Below, in pieces: positions 58,141 through 64,000 of a stretch of 64,000 bases of DNA (positions are counted from its first letter, which is position 1; each line of letters starts with the position of its first letter). Under the pieces are notes generated by a model. The model was not told the origin of the DNA, did no database searches, and saw only the letters and a program-made list of their open reading frames with translations. The stretch comes from Streptomyces sulphureus DSM 40104 (GTDB lineage Bacteria > Actinomycetota > Actinomycetes > Streptomycetales > Streptomycetaceae). The position numbers and the translations under genes are program-made. The stretch lies in contig NZ_KB905819.1 of the NCBI RefSeq assembly GCF_000381025.1, forward strand, positions 62,001-126,000, read 5' to 3'.

Positions 58141-59445
58141 TCAGGCGCCTGCGCTGCGGTACGCCTTCTCCAGCGCGGTGCGCACCTTCCGCGCGTCGCT
58201 GCCGGGGGAGAAGGCAACGCCGGTGGCCTGGATCAGGGGCTGGGTGGCGGCGGCGGGGACATAGACGTCGGGCGTCACGCACTCGCTGACGTCGTCGCTC
58301 GTCAGCTTCTGGCCGGCGGCGACGAGCGGGTACTCGGTGCTGAACTGGTCGGTGCGCAGCGCCATGTCGCGGCCTCCGTGCACGAACCGGGAGACGATCT
58401 CCTCGCTGTACATGAAGCGGATGAACCGCTCGACGCGGTCGATCTTCTCCTCGCCGTTGGGGCTGATCCACATGCCCAGTGAGGCGTTGGCCCGCATGAT
58501 CGTGGGTCTCTCGTAGACGGCGTCGTCGGGGACGGGCCAGCCGCCGACGGTGATGTGCTCGGCCGCGCTGCGGGGCACCTTGCCCATCGCGGAGGAGAGC
58601 ATCGAGGCGATGGCGGCCTTCTGGGTGCTGACCTGCGTCGTCATCAGGTCGGAGGTCAGCCCCTGTGCGCTGTCGGCGAAGACGCCTCCCTTGCGCAGCT
58701 CGACGAAGAGTTCGAGGCCGCGCCGGGCACCGCGCGAGCCGCTGAAGTCGCCGGTGCGCATGACCTCCTTGGCCTCGGCCGGGCGCATGTAGGTCTGCAT
58801 GACCTGGAGCAGCAGCTTCTGGCCGCTCCAGTCGTTGCCGCCGATGGTGACGGGGGAAATGCCCTTGCGGCGCAGCTTTTTGGCGGCCGTCAGGAGCTGG
58901 TCGACGGTGGTCGGTACACCGTCGACGCCCGCGCGTTCCAACAGCGTGGTGTTGAAGGCGACGGGCCAGTTGGTACGCAGGTACGGGAAGCCGCGCAGCC
59001 GTCCCTTCCCGTCGGTCCACTCCCGCAGCGGCCCTTGGAGCACCCTTTCATGCAGCCCCCAGCGCTTCATGTGGCCGTTCACGGGGACGGTGGCGCCCAC
59101 CTCGGTCCAGGCCAGGGACTTGTCGTAGAGGTTGACGAGGACGATGTCGGCCTCTTTGCCCGCGAGTTTGGAGGTCTCGTAGACCTGCTGGAGGTCGTCG
59201 GCGTTGCTGAGCACCTTGACCGGGGTGCGGGGGTTTCGCTTGCGGAAGGTGTCGACTGCGGCGGCGAAGGCCGGGGCACCGGGGGTGCTGCCGCCCAACT
59301 GGGAGTGCAGGACCAGGCCGTCCGGCTCGTACCCGCTCGTGAGCGAGCCGCATCCGGCGAGGGCCGGGGCTATCAGGCCGCCGGCCGCCGTGGCTAGGAA
59401 CCGGCGGCGGTTCAGGGCGGGGGACGGCAACGACACCCGAGGCAC
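58141..59445 (-). CDS. Extracellular sugar-binding lipoprotein of the ABC importer
   Basis: A 434-residue solute-binding protein. The N-terminus has a Tat-like RRRFL followed by ATAAGGLIAPALAGC, giving a lipobox LAGC with the lipidated Cys about residue 30. The mature part is a CUT1 substrate-binding fold (FRKRNPRTPVKVL, YDKSLAW, GRLRGFPYLRTNWPVAFNTTLLERAG, PVTIGGNDWSGQ). GTG at 59445 is chosen because GAGGAGG lies eight bases upstream. The first gene of the operon, behind the LacI-type operator. Confidence 0.9.
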   Translation of the reverse strand: MPRVSLPSPALNRRRFLATAAGGLIAPALAGCGSLTSGYEPDGLVLHSQLGGSTPGAPAFAAAVDTFRKRNPRTPVKVLSNADDLQQVYETSKLAGKEADIVLVNLYDKSLAWTEVGATVPVNGHMKRWGLHERVLQGPLREWTDGKGRLRGFPYLRTNWPVAFNTTLLERAGVDGVPTTVDQLLTAAKKLRRKGISPVTIGGNDWSGQKLLLQVMQTYMRPAEAKEVMRTGDFSGSRGARRGLELFVELRKGGVFADSAQGLTSDLMTTQVSTQKAAIASMLSSAMGKVPRSAAEHITVGGWPVPDDAVYERPTIMRANASLGMWISPNGEEKIDRVERFIRFMYSEEIVSRFVHGGRDMALRTDQFSTEYPLVAAGQKLTSDDVSECVTPDVYVPAAATQPLIQATGVAFSPGSDARKVRTALEKAYRSAGA

Positions 59446-59501
59446 GTGCGACACCTCCTCGTTGAGGGAGATCAACTGCGGGGCCCAGTACAACCAGTTG
59501 C

Positions 59502-59515
59502 TGACAACGTTGTCT
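59502..59515 (-). promoter_or_regulatory. LacI-family operator in the sugar operon promoter
   Basis: TGACAACGTTGTCT contains a perfect 12-bp palindrome GACAACGTTGTC with the central CG of LacI/GalR operators. It is 57 bases before the binding-protein start and adjoins a -10-like TATAG on the minus strand. The regulator gene is not in the window. Confidence 0.75.
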
Positions 59516-59662
59516 ATAGGTGACGGGGAGCGAAGAGCAGCCGTTATCTTCCGGTGATCTTGACGCGTCGGTGCGGAGGGGTGCTGCGGCGGCGCCGAGA
59601 AACTGCCGGACGGGCCGCCGAAGATCGGGTGACCGGCGCTGTCGAATCAGCGACTCAGGGCA

Positions 59663-59815
59663 TCAGCGGCGCTGCCGCAGGTGTGCGAGGTGCTCGCTGA
59701 TCTCCTCGCGTAGGAGATCGGCTCGGCGGACGAGCTCGGCGAGGCTCTCGGGGTCGTCCGCCTCGGTCCCGTCCGCGTCGCCCTCCGCCTCCTCCTCGGG
59801 CCGACGCGGGGTCAC
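59663..59815 (-). CDS. 50-residue acidic helical mini-protein
   Basis: GTG at 59815 overlaps the stop of the preceding small gene (GTGA). The product is acidic at the N-terminus (RRPEEEAEGDADGTEADD) and helical at the C-terminus (LAELVRRADLLREEISEHLAHLRQRR). No family is known. The overlap with a gene that has a good RBS supports translation. The pair is divergent from an XRE regulator. Confidence 0.5.
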   Translation of the reverse strand: MTPRRPEEEAEGDADGTEADDPESLAELVRRADLLREEISEHLAHLRQRR

Positions 59816-60027
59816 CGCGCTTCGGGTGCGCTGAGCAGCGCCGTCGCCAGCGCCCGCGCCGTCCTCGCGTTGCACCGCCCGAGGTCCACGAGCGCCGGCA
59901 TCCCCGACGGCCACGGTGCGACGTCCACCGTCAGCGAGGGCAACAGCACCCCGGCGTGCGCCAGCGCCCGCGCCAACTCCTCGCGTGCGCACTCGGCTTG
60001 GTCCTCTGTGTCGCCGATTCCGTGCAT
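59812..60027 (-). CDS. 71-residue small protein divergent from the XRE/DUF397 locus
   Basis: ATG at 60027 has GGAGGAATTGCAG upstream. The product (MHGIGDTEDQAECAREELARAL, then HAGVLLPSLTVDVAPW, and DLGRCNARTARALATALLS) has two Cys and a mixed helix/strand pattern. Divergent small genes next to DUF5753/DUF397 pairs are frequent in Streptomyces, so it may belong to that regulatory system. No domain was recognised. Confidence 0.6.
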   Translation of the reverse strand: MHGIGDTEDQAECAREELARALAHAGVLLPSLTVDVAPWPSGMPALVDLGRCNARTARALATALLSAPEAR

Positions 60028-60057
60028 CTGCAATTCCTCCCGTGGTGGCGTCTGTTG

Positions 60058-60077
60058 GGAGTTACATGTTGTACTCC
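60058..60077. promoter_or_regulatory. Imperfect palindrome in the XRE divergent promoter
   Basis: GGAGTTACATGTTGTACTCC has matching 5-base ends (GGAGT/ACTCC) and an inner TACA..TGTA. It lies in the AT-richer 124-base gap between the small ORF pair and the XRE gene, where the XRE protein would bind to control both sides. Confidence 0.45.
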
Positions 60078-60151
60078 GATGGTTACCGTGTGCGCTTGCT
60101 CGCAACAGGGGCTGAGGGTTTCCAAACCAGGTTGGAAGGTCGGGGCAGGGC

Positions 60152-60970
60152 GTGGACGAAGCTGCAAAAGAGGGGCTCGACGGCTACAGGTGGTTCGGGG
60201 AAGAAGTGCGCGCGGCGCGGGTGTACGCGGGAATGACGCAACGGGAGCTTGCCGAAGCCCTCAACTACCAGCCGCCGTACGTCAGTAAGGTCGAGAGTGG
60301 CGCCCAACTAGGCAGTGAGCAGCTCGCCCGCGGTTGTGACCGCATCTTCAACACAGCAGGGTGGTTCGTCAGGCTGCGCGAGCGAGTAAAAGGGCGTGGC
60401 CACCCTGACTGGTTCGAGCCCTACCTAAAGATGGAGGCCCAGGCCGCCAGCATCCTGGACTACAGCACCAACCTGATCATGGGAGTGCTGCAGACGCCGG
60501 AGTATGCGTCCGCTGTCTTCCGTGGTGCTCTTCCGCGGTCGTCGGACGAGGAGATCGACGAGCGAGTGCAGGCCCGCAGACGCCGCCACGAGGTCCTTGA
60601 CCGGGACACCGCACCCCTGCTCTGGGTCGTGCTGGACGAGTGTTGCCTACGGAGGCCGATCGGTGGCTCCGAGGTGATGGAAGCGCAACTCACGTACCTT
60701 CTCTGTGAGTCGGAGTCGCCACACGTGACCGTCCAGGTCTTGCCGTTCGCATCCGGTGCACCTCCCGCAGCGGAGAGCTTCACACTGCTGACGTTCGCGG
60801 ACGGGACGTGCATGCTGTACGAAGAAGCTCTCAACGGAGGGCGTTTGATCGATTCAGCTTCCAAAGTTGGTGCGGCGACTGAGACTTATGCACGGTTGCG
60901 AGCTGATGCCTGCTCGCCCGAAGAGTCAAAGTTGCTGATCCGACGGGCGAAAGAGGAGCACGCGCGATGA
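60152..60970 (+). CDS. XRE-type HTH regulator with DUF5753 domain
   Basis: A 272-residue protein. The XRE HTH is GEEVRAARVYAGMTQRELAEALNYQPPYVSKVESG (residues about 16-52). The C-terminal DUF5753 domain includes EAQAASILDYSTNLIMGVLQTPEYASAVFRG and VQARRRRHEVLDRDTAPLLWVVLDECCLRRPIGG. It is a WhiJ-like regulator whose partner is normally a DUF397 protein. GTG start at 60152. The stop overlaps the DUF397 start (ATGA). Confidence 0.93.
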   Translation: MDEAAKEGLDGYRWFGEEVRAARVYAGMTQRELAEALNYQPPYVSKVESGAQLGSEQLARGCDRIFNTAGWFVRLRERVKGRGHPDWFEPYLKMEAQAASILDYSTNLIMGVLQTPEYASAVFRGALPRSSDEEIDERVQARRRRHEVLDRDTAPLLWVVLDECCLRRPIGGSEVMEAQLTYLLCESESPHVTVQVLPFASGAPPAAESFTLLTFADGTCMLYEEALNGGRLIDSASKVGAATETYARLRADACSPEESKLLIRRAKEEHAR

Positions 60971-61176
60971 ATAGGAAGTCCCCTCTTCCCCCTGGAGAGT
61001 GGATCAGGTCGTCGTACAGCAGCGGTAACGGAGGACAGTGCGTCGAGGTGGCTACCGCAGGTTCTCCTGTCCCTGTGCGTGATTCCAAGGAGGTCGGTGG
61101 CCCCGTTCTCCTTTTCGGTGCGTTCGGCTGGTCCCGCTTCGTATCCGCCCTCAAACACGGCGAGTTGAGCGCCTGA
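60967..61176 (+). CDS. DUF397 domain small protein
   Basis: A 69-residue DUF397 protein: WIRSSYSSGNGGQCVEVATAG, VPVRDSKEVGGPVLLF and WSRFVSALKHGEL. These small proteins pair with XRE/DUF5753 regulators and are thought to modulate their activity, similar to a toxin-antitoxin relation or WhiJ control of development. ATGA overlap with the regulator. Confidence 0.93.
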   Translation: MNRKSPLPPGEWIRSSYSSGNGGQCVEVATAGSPVPVRDSKEVGGPVLLFGAFGWSRFVSALKHGELSA

Positions 61177-61192
61177 CCGACACCGCGACCCC

Positions 61193-61223
61193 GTGGAGCC
61201 CCCGACCCCGTCGGGGGCTCCAC
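61193..61223 (+). terminator. Terminator hairpin after the XRE/DUF397 operon
   Basis: GTGGAGCCCCCGA pairs perfectly with TCGGGGGCTCCAC around a 5-base loop, 16 bases beyond the DUF397 stop. Confidence 0.75.
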
Positions 61224-61238
61224 GTATGTCCGCCCCGC

Positions 61239-61267
61239 TCGACACAAGTTGAGGATTCAACTATCTT
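61239..61267 (+). promoter_or_regulatory. Pirin promoter with an overlapping palindromic operator
   Basis: TCGACA (-35, 61239-61244) and TATCTT (-10, 61262-61267) are spaced by 17 bp. Between them AGTTGA-GGAT-TCAACT (61247-61262) is a perfect 6+6 inverted repeat of the MarR-operator kind. AGGAGG follows ten bases before the ATG. A repressor bound here would block RNA polymerase. Confidence 0.7.
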
Positions 61268-61291
61268 GGTGGTCGACTTCAGGAGGCCCCC

Positions 61292-62251
61292 ATGCCAGCC
61301 GTCACCGTGGAGAACCCGCTCAGCCTGCCCCGCGTCGTCGCCACCGCCGAACAGACCGCCGCCGCACGGCCGGTGAGAGCCGTCACCACGGCGCCGAAGG
61401 GGTACGAGGGCGAGGGCTTCCCGGTGCGCAGGGCGTTCGCCGGGATCGACTACCGGCACCTCGACCCGTTCATCATGATGGACCAGATGGGAGAGGTGGA
61501 GTACGCGCCCGGCGAGGCGAGGGGCACCCCCTGGCACCCGCACCGCGGCTTCGAGACCGTTACGTACCTCCTCGACGGCACCTTCGTCCACCAGGACTCC
61601 GAGGGCGGCGGCGGCACGATCAACGACGGCGACACCCAGTGGATGACGGCCGGGTCCGGGCTCCTCCACATCGAGGCCCCGCCGGAGGAACTCGTCGTCA
61701 CCGGCGGCCTGTTCCACGGCATCCAGCTCTGGGTGAACCTCCCCGCCGCCGACAAGATGAAGGACCCGCGCTACCAGGACATCGGCGGCGGCCAGGTCAA
61801 ACTCCTCACCACCGCGGACGGTGGCGCGCTCCTCCGCGTCATCGCCGGCCGACTCGACGGCCACGAGGGCCCGGGGGTCACGCACACGCCGATCACGCTG
61901 CTCCACGCCACCGTCTCCCCCGGCGCCGAGATCACCGTCCCCTGGCGCCCCGAGTACAACGCGCTCGCGTACGTCCTCGCCGGACGCGGCTCGGTCGGCA
62001 CCGAGCACCGCCCCGTCCGCCTCGGCCAGGCCGCCGTCTTCGGCTCCGGCGAGTCGCTCACCGTCCGCGCCGCCGACTCCCAGGACGCGCACACCCCCGA
62101 GCTGGAGATCCTCCTCCTCGGCGGCCGCCCGCTCCGGGAACCGATGGCCCACTACGGCCCGTTCGTCATGAACAGCCAGGTCGAACTCGCGGAAGCCTTC
62201 GAGGACTTCAAGTCGGGGCGGCTGGGGCGTATTCCGGCCACTCGGGCCTGA
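61292..62251 (+). CDS. Pirin family protein
   Basis: A 319-residue bicupin. Pirin marks are FPVRRAFAGIDYRHLDPFIMMDQMGEVEYAPGEARGTPWHPHRGFETVTYLLDGTFVHQDS with iron-ligating His (HPHRGFE, and HIEAPPEE) and LFHGIQLWVNLPAADKMKDPRYQ. The C-terminal cupin holds AYVLAGRGSVG. Some pirins have quercetinase activity or regulate metabolism. The nearby promoter carries a MarR-like operator, so it probably responds to phenolic or oxidative stress. Confidence 0.92.
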   Translation: MPAVTVENPLSLPRVVATAEQTAAARPVRAVTTAPKGYEGEGFPVRRAFAGIDYRHLDPFIMMDQMGEVEYAPGEARGTPWHPHRGFETVTYLLDGTFVHQDSEGGGGTINDGDTQWMTAGSGLLHIEAPPEELVVTGGLFHGIQLWVNLPAADKMKDPRYQDIGGGQVKLLTTADGGALLRVIAGRLDGHEGPGVTHTPITLLHATVSPGAEITVPWRPEYNALAYVLAGRGSVGTEHRPVRLGQAAVFGSGESLTVRAADSQDAHTPELEILLLGGRPLREPMAHYGPFVMNSQVELAEAFEDFKSGRLGRIPATRA

Positions 62252-63009
62252 GGGCGGTCGACTCCACTCCGGAGAACCGGTCAGGGGCGCGGCCGAGCAG
62301 GCGGGCTCAGCCGGCCCGTGGAACCACGTCGTCCGGCGGTCGAGCCCGTCTCGCCGTATTCCTCCGGATCACCTCGCTCGCACCCCGGCTTCCCGGGTAC
62401 CGCCCACCAGCGGTGAGAGCGAGCTCTTCTGAGGAGTGCAGAGACGAGCCCCTGAAAGCCCGCCCCCTTCCTTTCCTGCTCGCTCACTTGCCGTCCGCCG
62501 TTCCCTGACCGTCGTTGGTGTTGCCACCCTCGTCGGAACCGCCGCCCGTGCGTGTGGCCGGAGCCGCTCTCGTCCTGCGGGTTCCGCCCTCGGCCACGGT
62601 CGGCCATCACTCACGCATGTGCCTCCTCCGGTCGCGATCACCTCGCTCCGTACTGGGCGCCACCGGTGGATGCGCCCAACCGGACGCCCTTCCCGGCGAG
62701 CACCCGCCTCACGACGTTCCGCCTGCCGACGTGCGCGAACTCGCCTGCTGAGGACGGACCTTGAGCCCCGCAGCCAAAGAGCCGGGCAAGGCATCCGCGC
62801 GGCTGGGTGTGCGCTTTGAGTCTCACATCTGATAACGTTCTCGACGTTGAGAGCGGTGGGAAGCGGAGCCGGTCGACCCCGTCCTCCGTGCCCTCGTCGC
62901 CGTCTGGTCGGCCCGTCAACTCAACGCCGCTCTCCGGCGGAAGCACGCCCCGCTGTCGGAGACGGGCACACAGGCAGCGCACCGCACGTCCACCGAAGGA
63001 AGTCCTGGC
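62252..63009. other. Long intergenic region without a supportable gene
   Basis: This 758-base stretch contains no reading frame with an RBS, family motif or credible composition. An AT-richer TGATAACGTTCTCGACGTTGAGA patch near 62828 may be part of the CPBP gene promoter. The rest has no visible structure and could be degraded coding DNA. Confidence 0.5.
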
Positions 63010-63897
63010 ATGTCCTCTCCCCGCGCGACGGCCTCCGCCGCACCCACCAGCTACCGCTCCGACCTCGTTCTCTTCATGGCCGTCACCTTCGTCGTGAGCT
63101 GGGCCTCCTGGGGAGCGGCGATGCTGATCGGAGGGCCCGCGATGGAGGGCCCGGCGTTCGCGCCCTATCTCTTCGGTGCGTTCGGGCCGTTGGTGGGCGC
63201 CCTTGTGATCCGCGTGCGCCGGAAGCGGCGCGGGGAGCCCGTTCCGGCGAAGGCCGTGAGGTTCCGGCGGTCGGCGCTGCTGTGGTCGCCGCTGCTGCTC
63301 GTGGTCGCCGCCGCGACCGTGGTGGTGGGTGTGCTGCTGGCGCACGCGGCGGGCGGTCCGGGGGTGAGCCTGGAGGAGATGGAGAACGTGATCAAGGACA
63401 ACCCGGCGGGTCCCGCCGCGTTCTTCGTCAACCTGTTCCTGGCGGGGCCGCTCTCCGAGGAGGCCGGCTGGCGGGGTACCGCCCAGCCGAGGATGCGCGC
63501 CACGATGGGCCGCTACCAGACCGCCGTGCTCACCGGTGTCATCTGGGCTGTCTGGCACGCGCCGCTCTTCTTCATCGAGGGCACGGTCCAGAACGAGCTC
63601 GGCTTCGCCTCGGCGAGCGGCATACTCTTCTTCGCCAGCTCCATCCCCATGGCCATGCTCGCCGCTGCCGCCTACGAGTACGCCGGTGTCCTCGCCTCCA
63701 TGGCCGTCCACTTCGCCGTCAACGCGAGCATGAACCTGCTCAGTGTCATGGAGCCCGAGGCGCAGGCCCTGACCATGGGCATCCAGGCGCTCGTCGCCGT
63801 GGCGCTCCTCGCCTCGATCCGTCCGTCGAAGCAGCAGCCGGCACCCGTCCCGCCCACCGGCCCCGACCCCCGACTGGACCCCGCGATCCGCCTCTGA
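63010..63897 (+). CDS. CPBP (CAAX/Abi) family intramembrane metalloprotease
   Basis: A 295-residue membrane protein with about eight hydrophobic segments. The protease motifs are AGPLSEEAGWRGTAQPRM (EExxWR) near residue 155, IWAVWHAPLFF (His) near 180, and VHFAVNASMNL (HxxxN) near 238. These residues form the metal site of CPBP glutamic/metallo-proteases. The physiological substrate is unknown; relatives take part in bacteriocin self-immunity or prenyl processing. GAAGGAAG precedes ATG 63010. Confidence 0.9.
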   Translation: MSSPRATASAAPTSYRSDLVLFMAVTFVVSWASWGAAMLIGGPAMEGPAFAPYLFGAFGPLVGALVIRVRRKRRGEPVPAKAVRFRRSALLWSPLLLVVAAATVVVGVLLAHAAGGPGVSLEEMENVIKDNPAGPAAFFVNLFLAGPLSEEAGWRGTAQPRMRATMGRYQTAVLTGVIWAVWHAPLFFIEGTVQNELGFASASGILFFASSIPMAMLAAAAYEYAGVLASMAVHFAVNASMNLLSVMEPEAQALTMGIQALVAVALLASIRPSKQQPAPVPPTGPDPRLDPAIRL

Positions 63898-63931
63898 GAA
63901 CCCGGCGGCATCCCCCTGGCCGCCACGGGAG

Positions 63932-63968
63932 CGAGTGCCGGTCACCCGTGTCGGGTGACCGGCACTCG
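63932..63968 (+). terminator. Terminator hairpin after the CPBP gene
   Basis: CGAGTGCCGGTCACCCG pairs perfectly over 17 bp with CGGGTGACCGGCACTCG around a TGT loop. Confidence 0.85.
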
Positions 63969-64000
63969 TGCGTGTGCCAACTGCCCCGGCCGAAGCGGCA

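Noticed and set aside
62252..63009. A small gene (for example 62515-62751 plus) in the long gap before the CPBP protease
   Set aside because: No RBS, no similarity and a composition typical of chance GC-rich frames.
1..64000. tRNA, rRNA, CRISPR arrays, insertion sequences or attachment sites
   Set aside because: No cloverleaf, rRNA-like, regularly spaced repeat or transposase sequence was recognised by reading; a dedicated scan could still find a degenerate element.

Overview
The window is high-GC actinobacterial DNA, almost certainly Streptomyces or a close relative. The evidence is third-codon GC preference, many ATGA/GTGA start-stop overlaps, and marker genes: a bacterial proteasome activator ending in GPYL, a mycothiol-dependent isomerase-fold protein, an XRE/DUF5753 plus DUF397 pair, two branched-chain keto-acid dehydrogenase operons and PASTA-type kinases. 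No tRNA, rRNA, CRISPR array or insertion sequence was recognised.

Positions 1 to about 16.2 kb hold a thiopeptide (pyritide-type RiPP) biosynthetic cluster that is cut by the left edge. It has a 58-residue precursor (845-1021) whose leader ends in the thiopeptide-like PEMGA and whose 19-residue core contains only two Cys. Around it are a pyridine-synthase-like SpaB_C protein, a LanB-type glutamylation enzyme, a RRE/ThiF-like partner, a YcaO cyclodehydratase, a two-half azoline dehydrogenase, a LanB elimination enzyme, two tandem FAD monooxygenases and, on the other strand, an ABC-2 exporter. The end of a second SagB-type dehydrogenase is at the left edge. The expected order of events is azoline formation and oxidation, tRNA-Glu-dependent dehydration of Ser/Thr, aza-[4+2] ring closure with leader loss, oxidative tailoring and export. 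A TGACA-NN-TGTCA palindrome recurs in front of the precursor, in the divergent promoter of the operon, and upstream of the ABC genes. In the last two places it occurs in pairs 21 bp apart.

From 16.4 to 31.3 kb lie accessory and housekeeping genes. A TetR-controlled MFS exporter is fused in frame to a Dabb domain and has two previously untracked mini-ORFs beside it. Then follow an azoreductase/HxlR pair, a J-domain-like protein, a rhodanese, a DUF5819/HTTM pair, a SpoU methyltransferase, Bpa, a cell-surface-like protein, a quinone oxidoreductase, a K+ channel, MoeA and a MobA-like protein.

From 31.3 to 48.5 kb is a conserved-looking block: one E1-alpha/E1-beta/E2 operon on the minus strand with a divergent Lrp/AsnC regulator, a TetR, two divergent Ser/Thr kinases, an APH-fold kinase, a NarL-type response regulator, a second E1-alpha/E1-beta/E2 operon on the plus strand, then a GntR regulator with an MFS transporter.

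From 48.6 to 64 kb are a mycothiol-dependent family protein, M18 aminopeptidase, a large acyl-CoA dehydrogenase, SseB, a sugar ABC importer with a retaining glycoside hydrolase behind a LacI-type operator, the XRE/DUF397 locus with two small divergent ORFs, pirin and a CPBP protease.
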